From positions 1,674,001 through 1,738,000 of the forward strand of contig NZ_CP032698.1 in the NCBI RefSeq assembly GCF_003627815.1: a DNA stretch of 64,000 nucleotides. The letters are read 5' to 3'. Below, one piece after another: positions 16,365-23,919 of the stretch. The translations under genes and the position numbers were made by a program. The stretch is from Streptomyces hundungensis (GTDB lineage Bacteria; Actinomycetota; Actinomycetes; Streptomycetales; Streptomycetaceae). The first letter of the stretch is position 1, and each line of letters starts with the position of its first letter. The notes under the pieces are model-generated. The model had not been told where the DNA came from and did not search any database. It saw only the letters and a list, made by a program, of their open reading frames with translations.

Positions 16365-17312
16365 TCACGGGCAGCGGACGACCTGTCCCGCGTAGGACAG
16401 ATTGCCGCCGAAGCCGAAGAGCAGCACCGGGTCGCCGGTGGTGATCTCGCCGCGCTCCACCAGTTTGGACAGGGCCAGCGGGATGCTGGCGGCCGAGGTG
16501 TTGCCGGATTCGACGACATCGCGGGCGATGACGGCGTTGACGGCGCCGATCTTGCGCGCGACGGGTTCGATGATCCGCAGATTGGCCTGGTGCAGCACGA
16601 CCGCGGCGAGGTCCTCGGGGGTGAGCCCGGCGCGTTCGCACACCTGGCGGGCGATGGGCGGCAGCTGGGTGGTGGCCCAGCGGTAGACGGACTGGCCTTC
16701 CTGCGCGAACACCGGCGGGGTGCCCTCGATGCGTACCGCGTGCCCCATCTCGGGCACCGAACCCCACAACACCGGTCCGATCAGCGCCTCTTCACTGGCT
16801 TCGACGACGGCCGCGCCGGCGCCGTCACCGACCAGGACGCAGGTGCTGCGGTCGGTCCAGTCGGTCACCGCCGTCATCTTGTCCGCGCCGATGACCAGCG
16901 CCCGCCGGGCGGTGCCGGTGCGCACCAGGCTGTCGGCGGTGGCGAGCGCGTGGGTGAACCCGGCGCAGACCACGTTGAGGTCGAGGACCGCGGGCGACGC
17001 CATGCCGAGCCGGGCGGCGACGCGGGCCGCCGTGTTGGGTGAGCGGTCGATAGCCGTGGAGGTGGCGACCAGGACCAGATCGATGTCGGCGGGGGTGAGC
17101 CCGGCGCCGGCCAGCGCCTTCGCGCCCGCGTGTGCGGCGAGTTCGTCCACGGGCTCGTCGGGCCCGGCGACATGGCGGGTGCGGATGCCGACCCGGCTGC
17201 TGATCCATTCGTCGCTGGTGTCCACCAGCTCGGCGAGGTCGGCATTGGTGAGCATCTTGGCGGGCTGATAGTGCCCGACTGCGACAAGACGCGAGCCTCG
17301 CATGCCGGTCAT
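16365..17312 (-). CDS. 3-oxoacyl-ACP synthase III (FabH) paralogue
   Basis: This 315-residue protein has the complete FabH triad: Cys116 in NVVCAGF, His241 in HQANLRI and Asn271 in ESGNTSAAS, plus the GVGDGAGA-like VGDGAGAAVV and the C-terminal LLFGFGGNLSYAG. Such enzymes condense an acyl-CoA starter with malonyl-ACP. It stands outside any fatty-acid operon, so it is probably a paralogue supplying a special acyl chain. ATG 17312 is chosen for the GAGGGGA site upstream. It is divergent from the reductase fragment at 17581, sharing an operator-containing 268-bp spacer. Confidence 0.9.
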   Translation of the reverse strand: MTGMRGSRLVAVGHYQPAKMLTNADLAELVDTSDEWISSRVGIRTRHVAGPDEPVDELAAHAGAKALAGAGLTPADIDLVLVATSTAIDRSPNTAARVAARLGMASPAVLDLNVVCAGFTHALATADSLVRTGTARRALVIGADKMTAVTDWTDRSTCVLVGDGAGAAVVEASEEALIGPVLWGSVPEMGHAVRIEGTPPVFAQEGQSVYRWATTQLPPIARQVCERAGLTPEDLAAVVLHQANLRIIEPVARKIGAVNAVIARDVVESGNTSAASIPLALSKLVERGEITTGDPVLLFGFGGNLSYAGQVVRCP

Positions 17313-17487
17313 GGCGGATCCCCTCGGTACGAGCATTGGCTGCTGACATCCGGAGCCATCCAGTCTTCGTGGCTACCGATGGGTACAAGGGCGCGACATC
17401 CCACAGGATTCACTGCCGCACCTTTGGAGCCTTGTGTCAGCGTTTCGCCCCCGCGAAGGGTCCGGGCGGCTTGAGGGCCCCGAAAGG

Positions 17488-17505
17488 CATACTGTAGACA
17501 ATATT
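17488..17505. promoter_or_regulatory. Second copy of the candidate FadR-type operator
   Basis: The plus strand reads GCATACTGTAGACAATATTC across this span. Its reverse complement carries GTCTACAGT in the same TATnGTCTACAGTnTnCC context as 14883-14900. It lies between divergent fabH-like and reductase genes and could also overlap the -10 region of either. Confidence 0.5.
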
Positions 17506-17580
17506 CTGTCGACGCATCGCAGGCAGGGCATTCCCCTCGCCGCTTCACCGACCCGGTTCCTCCATCGATCGGAGAGCCCC

Positions 17581-18165
17581 GTGAAAGTCGCAGTTGTCGG
17601 CGCCGGTGCCATCGGCGCACATGTCGGGGCCGCGCTCCACCGCGGGGGCGCCGAGGTCCACCTCATCGCCCGCGGTCCGCACCTGGCGGCGATGCGCCGC
17701 GACGGGGTGCGCGTCATCAGTCCGCGCGGCGACTTCACCGCCCGGCCCGCCGCCACCGACGACGCCCACGAGGTAGGCCCGGTCGACTACGTCCTGCTGG
17801 GTCTCAAAGCCAACTCCTACGCCGCCGCCGGGCCCTTGACCCGCCCGCTGCTGCACCAGGACACCGCCGTCATCGCCGCCCAGAACGGCATCCCCTGGTG
17901 GTACTTCCACGGGCTGCCCGGACCGCACACCGGACGCCGCATCGACAGCGTCGACCCCGGCGGCGCGGTGAGCGCGACCCTGCCGCACGCCCGCGCGATC
18001 GGCTGTGTGGTGTACGCGGCGACCGAGATCGAATCGCCGGGCGTCGTACGGCACTTGGAGGGCACCCGCTTCTCCATCGGCGAGCCCGACCTCACCATCT
18101 CGCGGCGCTGTCTCCACTTCAGCGAGGCCATGCGGGCGGGCGGCCTGAAGTGCCCCGTGGAGCCG
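17581..18165 (+). pseudogene. Ketopantoate reductase-like gene, truncated and fused out of frame
   Basis: From GTG 17581 (GGAG site upstream) the frame encodes a Rossmann N-terminus (KVAVVGAGAIGAHVG), the LLGLKANSY and AQNGIPWWYF segments and GGLKCPVEP, as in 2-dehydropantoate 2-reductase relatives. At about residue 195 the homology stops. The DNA then continues as formate-dehydrogenase sequence in another frame, so translation runs on as nonsense to a stop at 18426. The catalytic C-terminal helical domain (about 120 residues) is missing. A deletion joined two genes here. Confidence 0.7.
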
Positions 18166-18526
18166 GAACACGTTCGCCATCGCGGTGGCCGGGCGGGGAT
18201 TCGACGCACGGATCTCCACCGAGCACGACGCCCCGCTGACCGACTCGGCGTGCGTGTACTGCGGGAACTGCATCGAGGTCTGCCCCACGGGAGCGCTCTC
18301 TTTCACGTCCGAGTTCACCATGCGGGCGGCGGGCACCTGGGACGAGTCGGCGCAGAAGCGGACGACCACGGTGTGCGCCTATTGCGGCGTCGGCTGCAAC
18401 GTCACCCTCCATGTGCAGGACAATGAGATCGTCAAGGTCACCTCGCCGCACGACAACCCGGTGACCCACGGCAACCTGTGCATCAAGGGACGCTTCGGCT
18501 TCCAGCACGTACAGACACGGGACTGA
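18164..18526 (+). pseudogene. 3' part of a 2Fe-2S/4Fe-4S formate-dehydrogenase-associated protein
   Basis: The frame starting at the junction reads NTFAIAVAGRGFDARIST..., then SACVYCGNCIEVCPTGAL (a 4Fe-4S motif) and TTTVCAYCGVGCNVTLHV, ending ...[17 protein letters not shown] and TGA. This matches, from memory, the last about 120 residues of a Streptomyces iron-sulfur protein of about 290-300 residues associated with formate dehydrogenase. The 2Fe-2S N-terminal half is gone. An in-frame GTG at 18185 could in principle restart translation. No catalytic molybdopterin subunit is in the window, although fdhD follows. Confidence 0.7.
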
Positions 18527-18556
18527 GCGGGCGGGCGGGTTCGACGCGCCGGCCGC

Positions 18557-18646
18557 GTTCAGCGAGTGCGACGGGTGCGGCGAGTACGAAAGGTTCGACA
18601 CGTTCAGCGAGTTTGACGGGTGCGGCGAGTACGACAGGTTCGACGA
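18557..18646. repeat. Two 45-bp direct repeats between FDH fragment and fdhD
   Basis: Units 18557-18601 and 18602-18646 differ at only a handful of positions and contain shorter GAGT(A/T)CGAC-like subrepeats. They sit in the 169-bp spacer before fdhD, where a promoter or ribosome site would lie. Confidence 0.8.
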
Positions 18647-18695
18647 ATTCGATGAATTCAACGCACGTTACGAGAGCGACCGAGGGACTGAGGAC

Positions 18696-19535
18696 ATGGG
18701 ACGGGTCACCGAACGGCGCCGGGTCATCCGCATCCGGGACGGGGCGGTCTCGGTCCGCCCGGACACCCTGGTGGCCGAGGAGCCGCTGGAGATCCGGCTC
18801 AACGGAAAGCCGCTGGCGATCACGATGCGGACGCCGGGCGACGACTTCGCGCTCGCGGCCGGGTTCCTGGTCAGCGAGGGGGTCATCGGTGCCGCGGCCG
18901 AGGTGCGGTCCATCGTGTACTGCGCGGGGGCGACGGCGGACGGCCAGAACACCTACAACGTGGTCGATGTACAACTCGCGCCGGATGTCGAGGTGCCCGA
19001 CATCACCCTCGAACGCAACGTCTACACGACCTCGTCGTGCGGGCTGTGCGGCAAGGCGAGCCTGGACGCCGTGCGGACGCAGGCCCGTTTCCCGATCGCC
19101 GACACTCCCCCGGTCCGCGTCGAGCCCGAACTGCTCGCGAGCCTCCCCGACCGGCTGCGTGCGGCGCAGCGGGTCTTCGACCGGACCGGGGGGCTGCACG
19201 CGGCGGCCCTGTTCACGCCGGAGGGCGAACTGCTCGACATAAGGGAGGACGTGGGCCGCCACAACGCGGTCGACAAGCTGGTCGGGCGTGCGCTCCAGGA
19301 CGACCGGCTTCCGCTGTCGCGCTGCATCCTGCTGGTGTCGGGCCGGGCCTCCTTCGAGCTCGCCCAGAAGGCGGTCATGGCAGGCATCCCGGTCCTCGCG
19401 GCGGTCTCCGCCCCGTCCTCGCTCGCCGTCGACCTGGCCGCCGAGTCGGGCCTGACCCTGGTCGGGTTCCTGCGCGGGACCTCCATGAACGTGTACGCGG
19501 GGGACGAGCGCATCGCCCTGCACTCGGACGCCTGA
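18696..19535 (+). CDS. fdhD: Formate dehydrogenase accessory sulfurtransferase FdhD
   Basis: This 279-residue protein shows the FdhD signature: SSCGLCGK with Cys115 and Cys118, [31 protein letters not shown] and TLVGFLRG. FdhD relays sulfur from a cysteine desulfurase to the molybdenum cofactor of formate dehydrogenase in the cytoplasm. It follows a fragment of the formate-dehydrogenase iron-sulfur gene on the same strand, so it was presumably part of that operon. With the neighbour broken, its client enzyme must be encoded elsewhere, if it exists. Confidence 0.93.
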   Translation: MGRVTERRRVIRIRDGAVSVRPDTLVAEEPLEIRLNGKPLAITMRTPGDDFALAAGFLVSEGVIGAAAEVRSIVYCAGATADGQNTYNVVDVQLAPDVEVPDITLERNVYTTSSCGLCGKASLDAVRTQARFPIADTPPVRVEPELLASLPDRLRAAQRVFDRTGGLHAAALFTPEGELLDIREDVGRHNAVDKLVGRALQDDRLPLSRCILLVSGRASFELAQKAVMAGIPVLAAVSAPSSLAVDLAAESGLTLVGFLRGTSMNVYAGDERIALHSDA

Positions 19536-19675
19536 CCCCGCTCCGACCAAGCGGCCCGGCCGGCGAGAGGCGCCCCCTGCGCCGGCCGGGCCTCCCCACC
19601 CAACCACCCCCGCGCCTCCCGCGAAGCACTCACCTCTCGGCCGTGCGCCGTTTTCCCTTTCCTTAGGCCACAGTG

Positions 19676-19905
19676 ACGCCCGCAGACCGAAGGGCCTTTA
19701 GGGGCGCGGGGAACTGCGCGACCAGCCACGCACGGCCCGCAGCCGAAAACGGGTTTCCAGGGGCGCGAGGAACTGCGCGAGAAGCGACCACGGCCCGCAG
19801 ACCGAAGGGCTTTTAGGGGCGCGGGGAACTGCGCAACCAGCCACACACGGCCCGCAGCCGAAAACGGGGTTAGGGGCGCGGGGAACTGCGCAAGAAGCGC
19901 CGCGC
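19676..19905. repeat. Four copies of a Streptomyces interspersed repeat (about 57 bp period)
   Basis: The core GGGGCGCGGGGAACTGCGC (second copy has one change) begins at 19701, 19760, 19816 and 19873, spacings 59, 56 and 57 bp. Alternating flanks CGGCCCGCAG(A/C)CGAA precede each core. The core can fold (GCGC...GCGC). I recall this element as scattered between genes in many Streptomyces genomes. It occupies most of the 445-bp gap after fdhD. Confidence 0.85.
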
Positions 19906-19980
19906 CACGGAACCCCCGCGTTCACACCGGACCGTACCGAAAGCCGCACACGACCGAACGGACCTCGGCACAATCGACCC

Positions 19981-20814
19981 ATGGCCATGCGGTCCCGACG
20001 AAGCGACTACGCGGTACCCGCGGTGCTCGCCCTGCCCGGCGCGCTGATCACCGGCGCAACGGCATACCTGGTCTTCGACCCCGTCTCGAACCTGGGGCCG
20101 CCGCCCCTCGCCCTCGGTGCCGTAACCGGCGTCGCGCTACTGATCACCGGCACATGGCTGGGCTTCGCGGCCCTCCGCGACGACGTGTCCTCCCAGGTCA
20201 GCGACCACCGCATCGAGTTGGTTCAGCTACTTCGCAGGCGGTCTTCGGGCGACGGCGAACCCTGGTCGCGCACCGCCGGCCCGGACGAGCGATGGGTGGA
20301 CGACCGCGAGCGGGCGCTGCTGCGGTGGCCCGGACCCCGGCCCGATCTGCGGCCACTCGCTGTGGGCCTGCTCATCTGGCTGGTGCTGCTCCTGAGCATC
20401 GCCGTGAGTGCCACGAGGCGCGTCTTCGCCGACCTCCAGACACACGCCGGGCTGGGTCCGGGCGAGGCGCCCGCCGTCATCACCGGCGTGACGGCCGTCC
20501 TCACCGCGTCGGGCGTCCTGACGGGAGCCGTGTGCCTGGGCCTGTCGCGCATCATGCGGGCCCGCGGGGCCGAGGCCCGCGACGTAGGGGAGGCCTACGC
20601 GGCGAAACAGCGCGCCGACGACGAAGGCCGCGCTGCGGTGATCCGCGCGCAGGCCGAGATGACCCGGGCGCAGGCCGAACTGCTGCGCGCACAGAGGGAG
20701 TTGGCGCCCGACCCCACCCCGCCCGCCGAGGGCTCCCCCAACCCTTCCGAGGGCCCCGCCGGCGAAGGCCCGGCACCCGCGCTCCCGTCCCAGCCGGGTG
20801 GCCCGCCCGGGTGA
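19981..20814 (+). CDS. Four-helix membrane protein with coiled-coil tail, unknown function
   Basis: This 277-residue protein has hydrophobic segments at about 11-31, 39-62, 122-144 and 160-185, then a charged helical stretch (about 190-235, with the repeated RAQAEMTRAQAELLRAQREL) that should form a coiled coil, and a Pro/Gly-rich C-terminus. No family could be named. The start ATG at 19981 is used; ATG 19987 is equally possible. Confidence 0.7.
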   Translation: MAMRSRRSDYAVPAVLALPGALITGATAYLVFDPVSNLGPPPLALGAVTGVALLITGTWLGFAALRDDVSSQVSDHRIELVQLLRRRSSGDGEPWSRTAGPDERWVDDRERALLRWPGPRPDLRPLAVGLLIWLVLLLSIAVSATRRVFADLQTHAGLGPGEAPAVITGVTAVLTASGVLTGAVCLGLSRIMRARGAEARDVGEAYAAKQRADDEGRAAVIRAQAEMTRAQAELLRAQRELAPDPTPPAEGSPNPSEGPAGEGPAPALPSQPGGPPG

Positions 20815-21006
20815 CCAACGGGGCGGGCAAGGCAGGCGGGGTAGGCCCCACCTTCCCCGCGTGGGGCGGGCCTGAGGGACGCGAGCGAAGCCCCACGGAG
20901 GCCGGAGCCGGGCGGGGGCCGGAGCCCGGCCGGGCGCGGGGACCGGCCGGTACCGGGTCGCACGAGCCGGGCCAAACTTGGCCAAGCCACGCCCGACTCC
21001 CGCGTA

Positions 21007-21411
21007 CTACCGTGCGCGCCTACGCGCCTCTGACGGCGCCGGGATCATCTGGAGGGCGAGCGTCGCCGGTGGTTCGGCGACGCCGGGGCCACCCCGTTCG
21101 GCCCAGGTCAGGATGTCGTCCGTGGCGTCGTCGTCGAGGACCCAGCCGATCCAGGCCGCGCGGGCGCCGCGCGCCCGGGCCTGGCCGGAGGGCTGGACCA
21201 CGATCACATTGGCCTGGCCGCAGGGCCCGAGGCAGTCGGTGGTGCGCAGGGCGACGCGACCGCCGGACTCGGCCGCCGCAGTACGCAGCCGCTCCAACTG
21301 CCGGGCATGGTCCGTGCCGGGGGTCTTGCGGGCGTCCCCGCAGCAGCAGCCGCGGCAGACGACGAGGGTGCAGGGGCGTGAACCGGCCGCCGCTATCGAG
21401 AACTTGGGCAC
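21007..21411 (-). CDS. Thioredoxin-fold 2Fe-2S ferredoxin domain protein
   Basis: This 134-residue protein has VVCRGCCCGD near residue 18 and TDCLGPCGQANVIVV near 58, the four-cysteine arrangement of thioredoxin-like 2Fe-2S ferredoxins, with extra cysteines in the first cluster. It would act as a cytosolic electron carrier. It lies 4 bp downstream of the isochorismatase-like gene on the same strand and is almost certainly co-transcribed with it. Confidence 0.82.
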   Translation of the reverse strand: MPKFSIAAAGSRPCTLVVCRGCCCGDARKTPGTDHARQLERLRTAAAESGGRVALRTTDCLGPCGQANVIVVQPSGQARARGARAAWIGWVLDDDATDDILTWAERGGPGVAEPPATLALQMIPAPSEARRRAR

Positions 21412-21415
21412 GCGA

Positions 21416-21949
21416 TCAGCCGAACCCGACGGCGGAGGCGGTGACGACCCTGCCCAGGCGGGGGAAGTTCAGGGCGACCGCGGCCCGGTGCTCGTCCTCG
21501 GTCAGCGCCGCCATCGCGTCCTCCACGAACAGCAGCTCATACCCGTGGTCGGCACCGGCACGGGCCGTCGACTCGACGCCGAGGTTGGTGGCGATCCCAC
21601 CGAACACGAGGGTGGTGATGCCGCGTTCGGTGAGCAGCTCGTGCAAGTCGGTCCGATGGAAGCCGCCGATGGTGCGCTTGACGACGATCGGATCGCCGTC
21701 GGCCGCGAGACCGGCGACGAGGTCGCTGCCGGGCGGCTGGGCGGCCAGACCCGGGCGTTCAACCCGTACCAGCACGACGGTGGCGCCCGCCGAACGGAAG
21801 GATTGCGCCAACTCCCTTGCCGTGGCGAGCACTTCCTCGCCGGAGCGCGGAGCGAGGGGCAACGCCGTGATGCGGTCCATCAGGTCGACGAGGACGAGCG
21901 CGGTGTGCGCGGGGTCGAGAAGGGCGGGCTCGCCTTCGAGTGCGGTCAT
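21416..21949 (-). CDS. Isochorismatase-fold hydrolase lacking the nucleophilic cysteine
   Basis: This 177-residue protein has the family's Asp (TALVLVDLMD), Lys (VVKRTIGGF) and the cis-peptide loop GIATNLGVESTAR. In cysteine hydrolases that loop reads TN-x-C-VES; here the cysteine position is glycine. True isochorismatases (EntB, PhzD) also lack the cysteine and use aspartate, so a vinyl-ether hydrolase role is more plausible than an amidase. It is first gene of a two-gene unit with the ferredoxin at 21007. Confidence 0.82.
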   Translation of the reverse strand: MTALEGEPALLDPAHTALVLVDLMDRITALPLAPRSGEEVLATARELAQSFRSAGATVVLVRVERPGLAAQPPGSDLVAGLAADGDPIVVKRTIGGFHRTDLHELLTERGITTLVFGGIATNLGVESTARAGADHGYELLFVEDAMAALTEDEHRAAVALNFPRLGRVVTASAVGFG

Positions 21950-22060
21950 GGCGGCACGGTACCGGCCCGGATGATCTAGACCGGAAGCAGGGGACTCGTT
22001 CCGGCCACGAGCCGGTCCGGGGGCGACCCCATCGGCTTGCGCGAACCCGGGCCCGGGCAG

Positions 22061-22092
22061 GGCCAGGCCGGGCCAGGCCGGGCCAGGCCAGG
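22061..22092. repeat. 10-bp tandem repeat (GGCCAGGCCG) x3
   Basis: Three near-perfect GGCCAGGCCG units in the spacer between the isochorismatase-like gene and the MarR regulator stop, itself 10 bp away. It may serve as part of the 3' hairpin of the MarR gene. Confidence 0.7.
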
Positions 22093-22101
22093 ACGCTCCA
22101 G

Positions 22102-22683
22102 CTACGCCTCGTGCAGACGGGTCAGCAGGGCGATGAGGCGGCGGGCTTCGGCGGGGGTGAGGGGCGCGAGGAGCTCGGCGTTGGCCGCTTCGGCGACCGT
22201 CGCGCAGCGTTCGAGGAGGTCTCGGCCCGCCGGCGTGACGGTGACCGCGTTCTTGCGGCGGTCGCGCGGATCGGGTTCGCGCAGGGTCAGGCCGTCGGCC
22301 TGAAGGTCGTTGAGGACACCGACGAGGTCCTTGGGGTCGATGGCGAGTTTGCGGCCGAGGTCGGCCTGCGCGACCGGGCCGAACTCGGACACCGCCGCGA
22401 GCACCGCGTGGTGCAGCATCTTGACGCCCTGCCCGGCGAGCGCCTCGGCGACCAGACTCCGGCCCCGCGCGGCGACCCGGCCGACCAGCCAGCTCGGCAG
22501 CGCCTGGATGCGCTGGAGCGCGGGGAGCGCGTCGGGTGCGGGGCGCGGCGCGGACACGGAGGGCGCGCCAGCCGTGGCGGCCTTCCCGAGGGCGGCCAGG
22601 TCGGTGGGCTCTGCGGGGGCAGGTGTGGGGCGATCCGCATCCCTAGTGAGAGCGCTCTCCGCCTTGCGAGGCTGGCGAGTCAT
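22102..22683 (-). CDS. MarR-family transcriptional regulator
   Basis: This 193-residue protein has an extended disordered N-terminus (about 55 residues) and then a MarR winged helix (about 85-160: HHAVLAAVSEFGPVAQADLGRKLAIDPKDLVGVLNDL and DPRDRRKNAVTVTPAG). It is divergent from the quinone-reductase-like gene at 22794, with two similar palindromes between them, implying ligand-relieved repression. A perfect GAGAGCGCTCTC element lies in its N-terminal coding sequence (22648-22659, read as E-S-A-L). Confidence 0.88.
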   Translation of the reverse strand: MTRQPRKAESALTRDADRPTPAPAEPTDLAALGKAATAGAPSVSAPRPAPDALPALQRIQALPSWLVGRVAARGRSLVAEALAGQGVKMLHHAVLAAVSEFGPVAQADLGRKLAIDPKDLVGVLNDLQADGLTLREPDPRDRRKNAVTVTPAGRDLLERCATVAEAANAELLAPLTPAEARRLIALLTRLHEA

Positions 22684-22707
22684 GCCAGTAACTCTACCCT
22701 CACATCA

Positions 22708-22754
22708 TTGGGCTTCCCAACGGCACCGCCCCCGCATATCGTTGGGGCTCCCCA
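22708..22754. promoter_or_regulatory. Two palindromic sites for the MarR regulator
   Basis: TTGGGCTTCCCAA (22708-22720) and TTGGGGCTCCCCA (22742-22754) are both TTGGG-N3-CCCAA-like palindromes, 34 bp apart centre to centre. They span the space between divergent MarR and oxidoreductase starts. Confidence 0.6.
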
Positions 22755-22793
22755 TGAAATGTCGGGATGGAAGCGCGAGCCCTTGGAGGGTCC

Positions 22794-23726
22794 ATGCGTC
22801 GTGTTCGGTATGAGGTCAACGGTGGTCCCGAGGTGCTGTTCGTCGAGGATGTCACCGCGCCCCAGCCGGGGCCGGGCGAGTTGTTGATCGACGTTGCGGC
22901 GGTCGGCGTGACCTTGCCGATGGTGCGCAAGGTCCGGGAGGGCAGCGAGCCGGTGGCCCTGGGCGGCGAGGTGGCCGGCACGGTGACCGCGCTCGGGGAG
23001 GGCGTCACGGAATTCGCGGTCGGCGAGCGGGTGACCGGTCTTTGCTTCGGGCACGGGTACGCCGAACAGGCCGTCCTCCGCCCGGCGATGACCTCCCGCA
23101 TCCCCGCTCACGCCGGCTTCGTCGACGCCATCGCGCTGGTGCGCAGCGGCATGGTGGCGCGCGGCGCGTATGCGGCGGGGCGGCCCGAGCCCGGCGAATC
23201 GGTCTTGGTGACGGCGGCCGCGAGCGCGATCGGCACGCTGGTCCTTCAGTTCGCCAAGGCAGGTGGCGCCCGACGCGTCGTGGCAGCGGTGAGCTCGGCG
23301 GAGAAGGCGGACTTCGTCCGGGAGGCAGGTGCGGACGAGGTCGTCGTCTACGGGGACGAGTCCTGGGGCGAACCCGTGGACGTGATCGTCGACGGAGTCG
23401 GCGGCGAGCTGCTCGGTCCCGCCGTGAGAGCGCTCTCAGCGGGCGGACGCCTCGTCGCGTTCAGCTCGGGCGGCGGCACCATCGAGGCGTACGACCTGCT
23501 CGTGGGCGGCAAGTCCGCCATCGGCTTCCAGATGGCGGTCCTGGCCCGCAATAAGCCGGCGCTGTACGCGCGTTGGCTCGACGAACTGTGGGAGCTGCAT
23601 GCGGCGGGCAAGCTCCGGACCACCGTCGCGGCGACCCTGCCCCTCGAAGCCGCGGCCGAGGCTCACGCGTTGATCGAGGCCCGCCGCAACCTCGGCAAGG
23701 TGGTGCTCGTCACCGGGCAAGCCTGA
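22794..23726 (+). CDS. Zinc-independent MDR-family NAD(P)H:quinone reductase
   Basis: This 310-residue protein has the MDR GroES-like N-terminus (GPGELLIDVAAVGVT), no zinc-ligand cysteines and the nucleotide-binding VTAAASAIGTLVLQFAKAGG. It resembles quinone oxidoreductases that reduce quinones or enones with NADPH. ATG 22794 follows TTGGAGGG. The MarR gene is divergent, so induction by an electrophile or quinone is likely. A perfect 14-bp TGAGAGCGCTCTCA lies inside the gene (23425-23438) and is read R-A-L-S with rare AGA and TCA codons. Confidence 0.88.
   Translation: MRRVRYEVNGGPEVLFVEDVTAPQPGPGELLIDVAAVGVTLPMVRKVREGSEPVALGGEVAGTVTALGEGVTEFAVGERVTGLCFGHGYAEQAVLRPAMTSRIPAHAGFVDAIALVRSGMVARGAYAAGRPEPGESVLVTAAASAIGTLVLQFAKAGGARRVVAAVSSAEKADFVREAGADEVVVYGDESWGEPVDVIVDGVGGELLGPAVRALSAGGRLVAFSSGGGTIEAYDLLVGGKSAIGFQMAVLARNKPALYARWLDELWELHAAGKLRTTVAATLPLEAAAEAHALIEARRNLGKVVLVTGQA
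23425..23438. repeat. Perfect copy of the iterated palindrome, inside a gene
   Basis: TGAGAGCGCTCTCA, the longest perfect copy in the window. In the MDR gene it is read GTG-AGA-GCG-CTC-TCA; AGA and TCA are rare codons in high-G+C genomes. It is one of about 25 copies. Confidence 0.85.
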
Positions 23727-23769
23727 TCCGAAGGAGGTCGGGAGGGACCTGGGGACGACGCGGCGGGGC

Positions 23770-23841
23770 TGGGACGGGGTGCCCTGCCACCGGGTGGTGG
23801 AAAGCCACGGCGGCCTGGGCGGATTCGGCGCACCCCGCCGG
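23770..23841 (+). pseudogene. Remnant of a methylated-DNA--cysteine methyltransferase active site
   Basis: The frame read from GTG 23779 gives VPCHRVVESHGGLGGFG, the PCHRV catalytic-cysteine motif and following G-x-L-x-GFG of O6-alkylguanine-DNA alkyltransferases. Only about 20 residues remain. The sequence before it does not continue the family, and after it the frame runs into the GNAT gene's leader. A decayed ogt-like gene is the simplest reading. Confidence 0.5.
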
Positions 23842-23919
23842 AGCAGGCCCGCGGCAGCCGGCCGGCCCCGGCGATCAAACCCGTTGCCCCACGCCATCGC
23901 TCCGTACGATCCTCGCCGC

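Noticed and set aside
17434..18426. A functional 330-residue ketopantoate-reductase-like protein
   Set aside because: After about residue 195 (from GTG 17581) the frame crosses formate-dehydrogenase sequence read in the wrong frame, so the C-terminal domain is nonsense.
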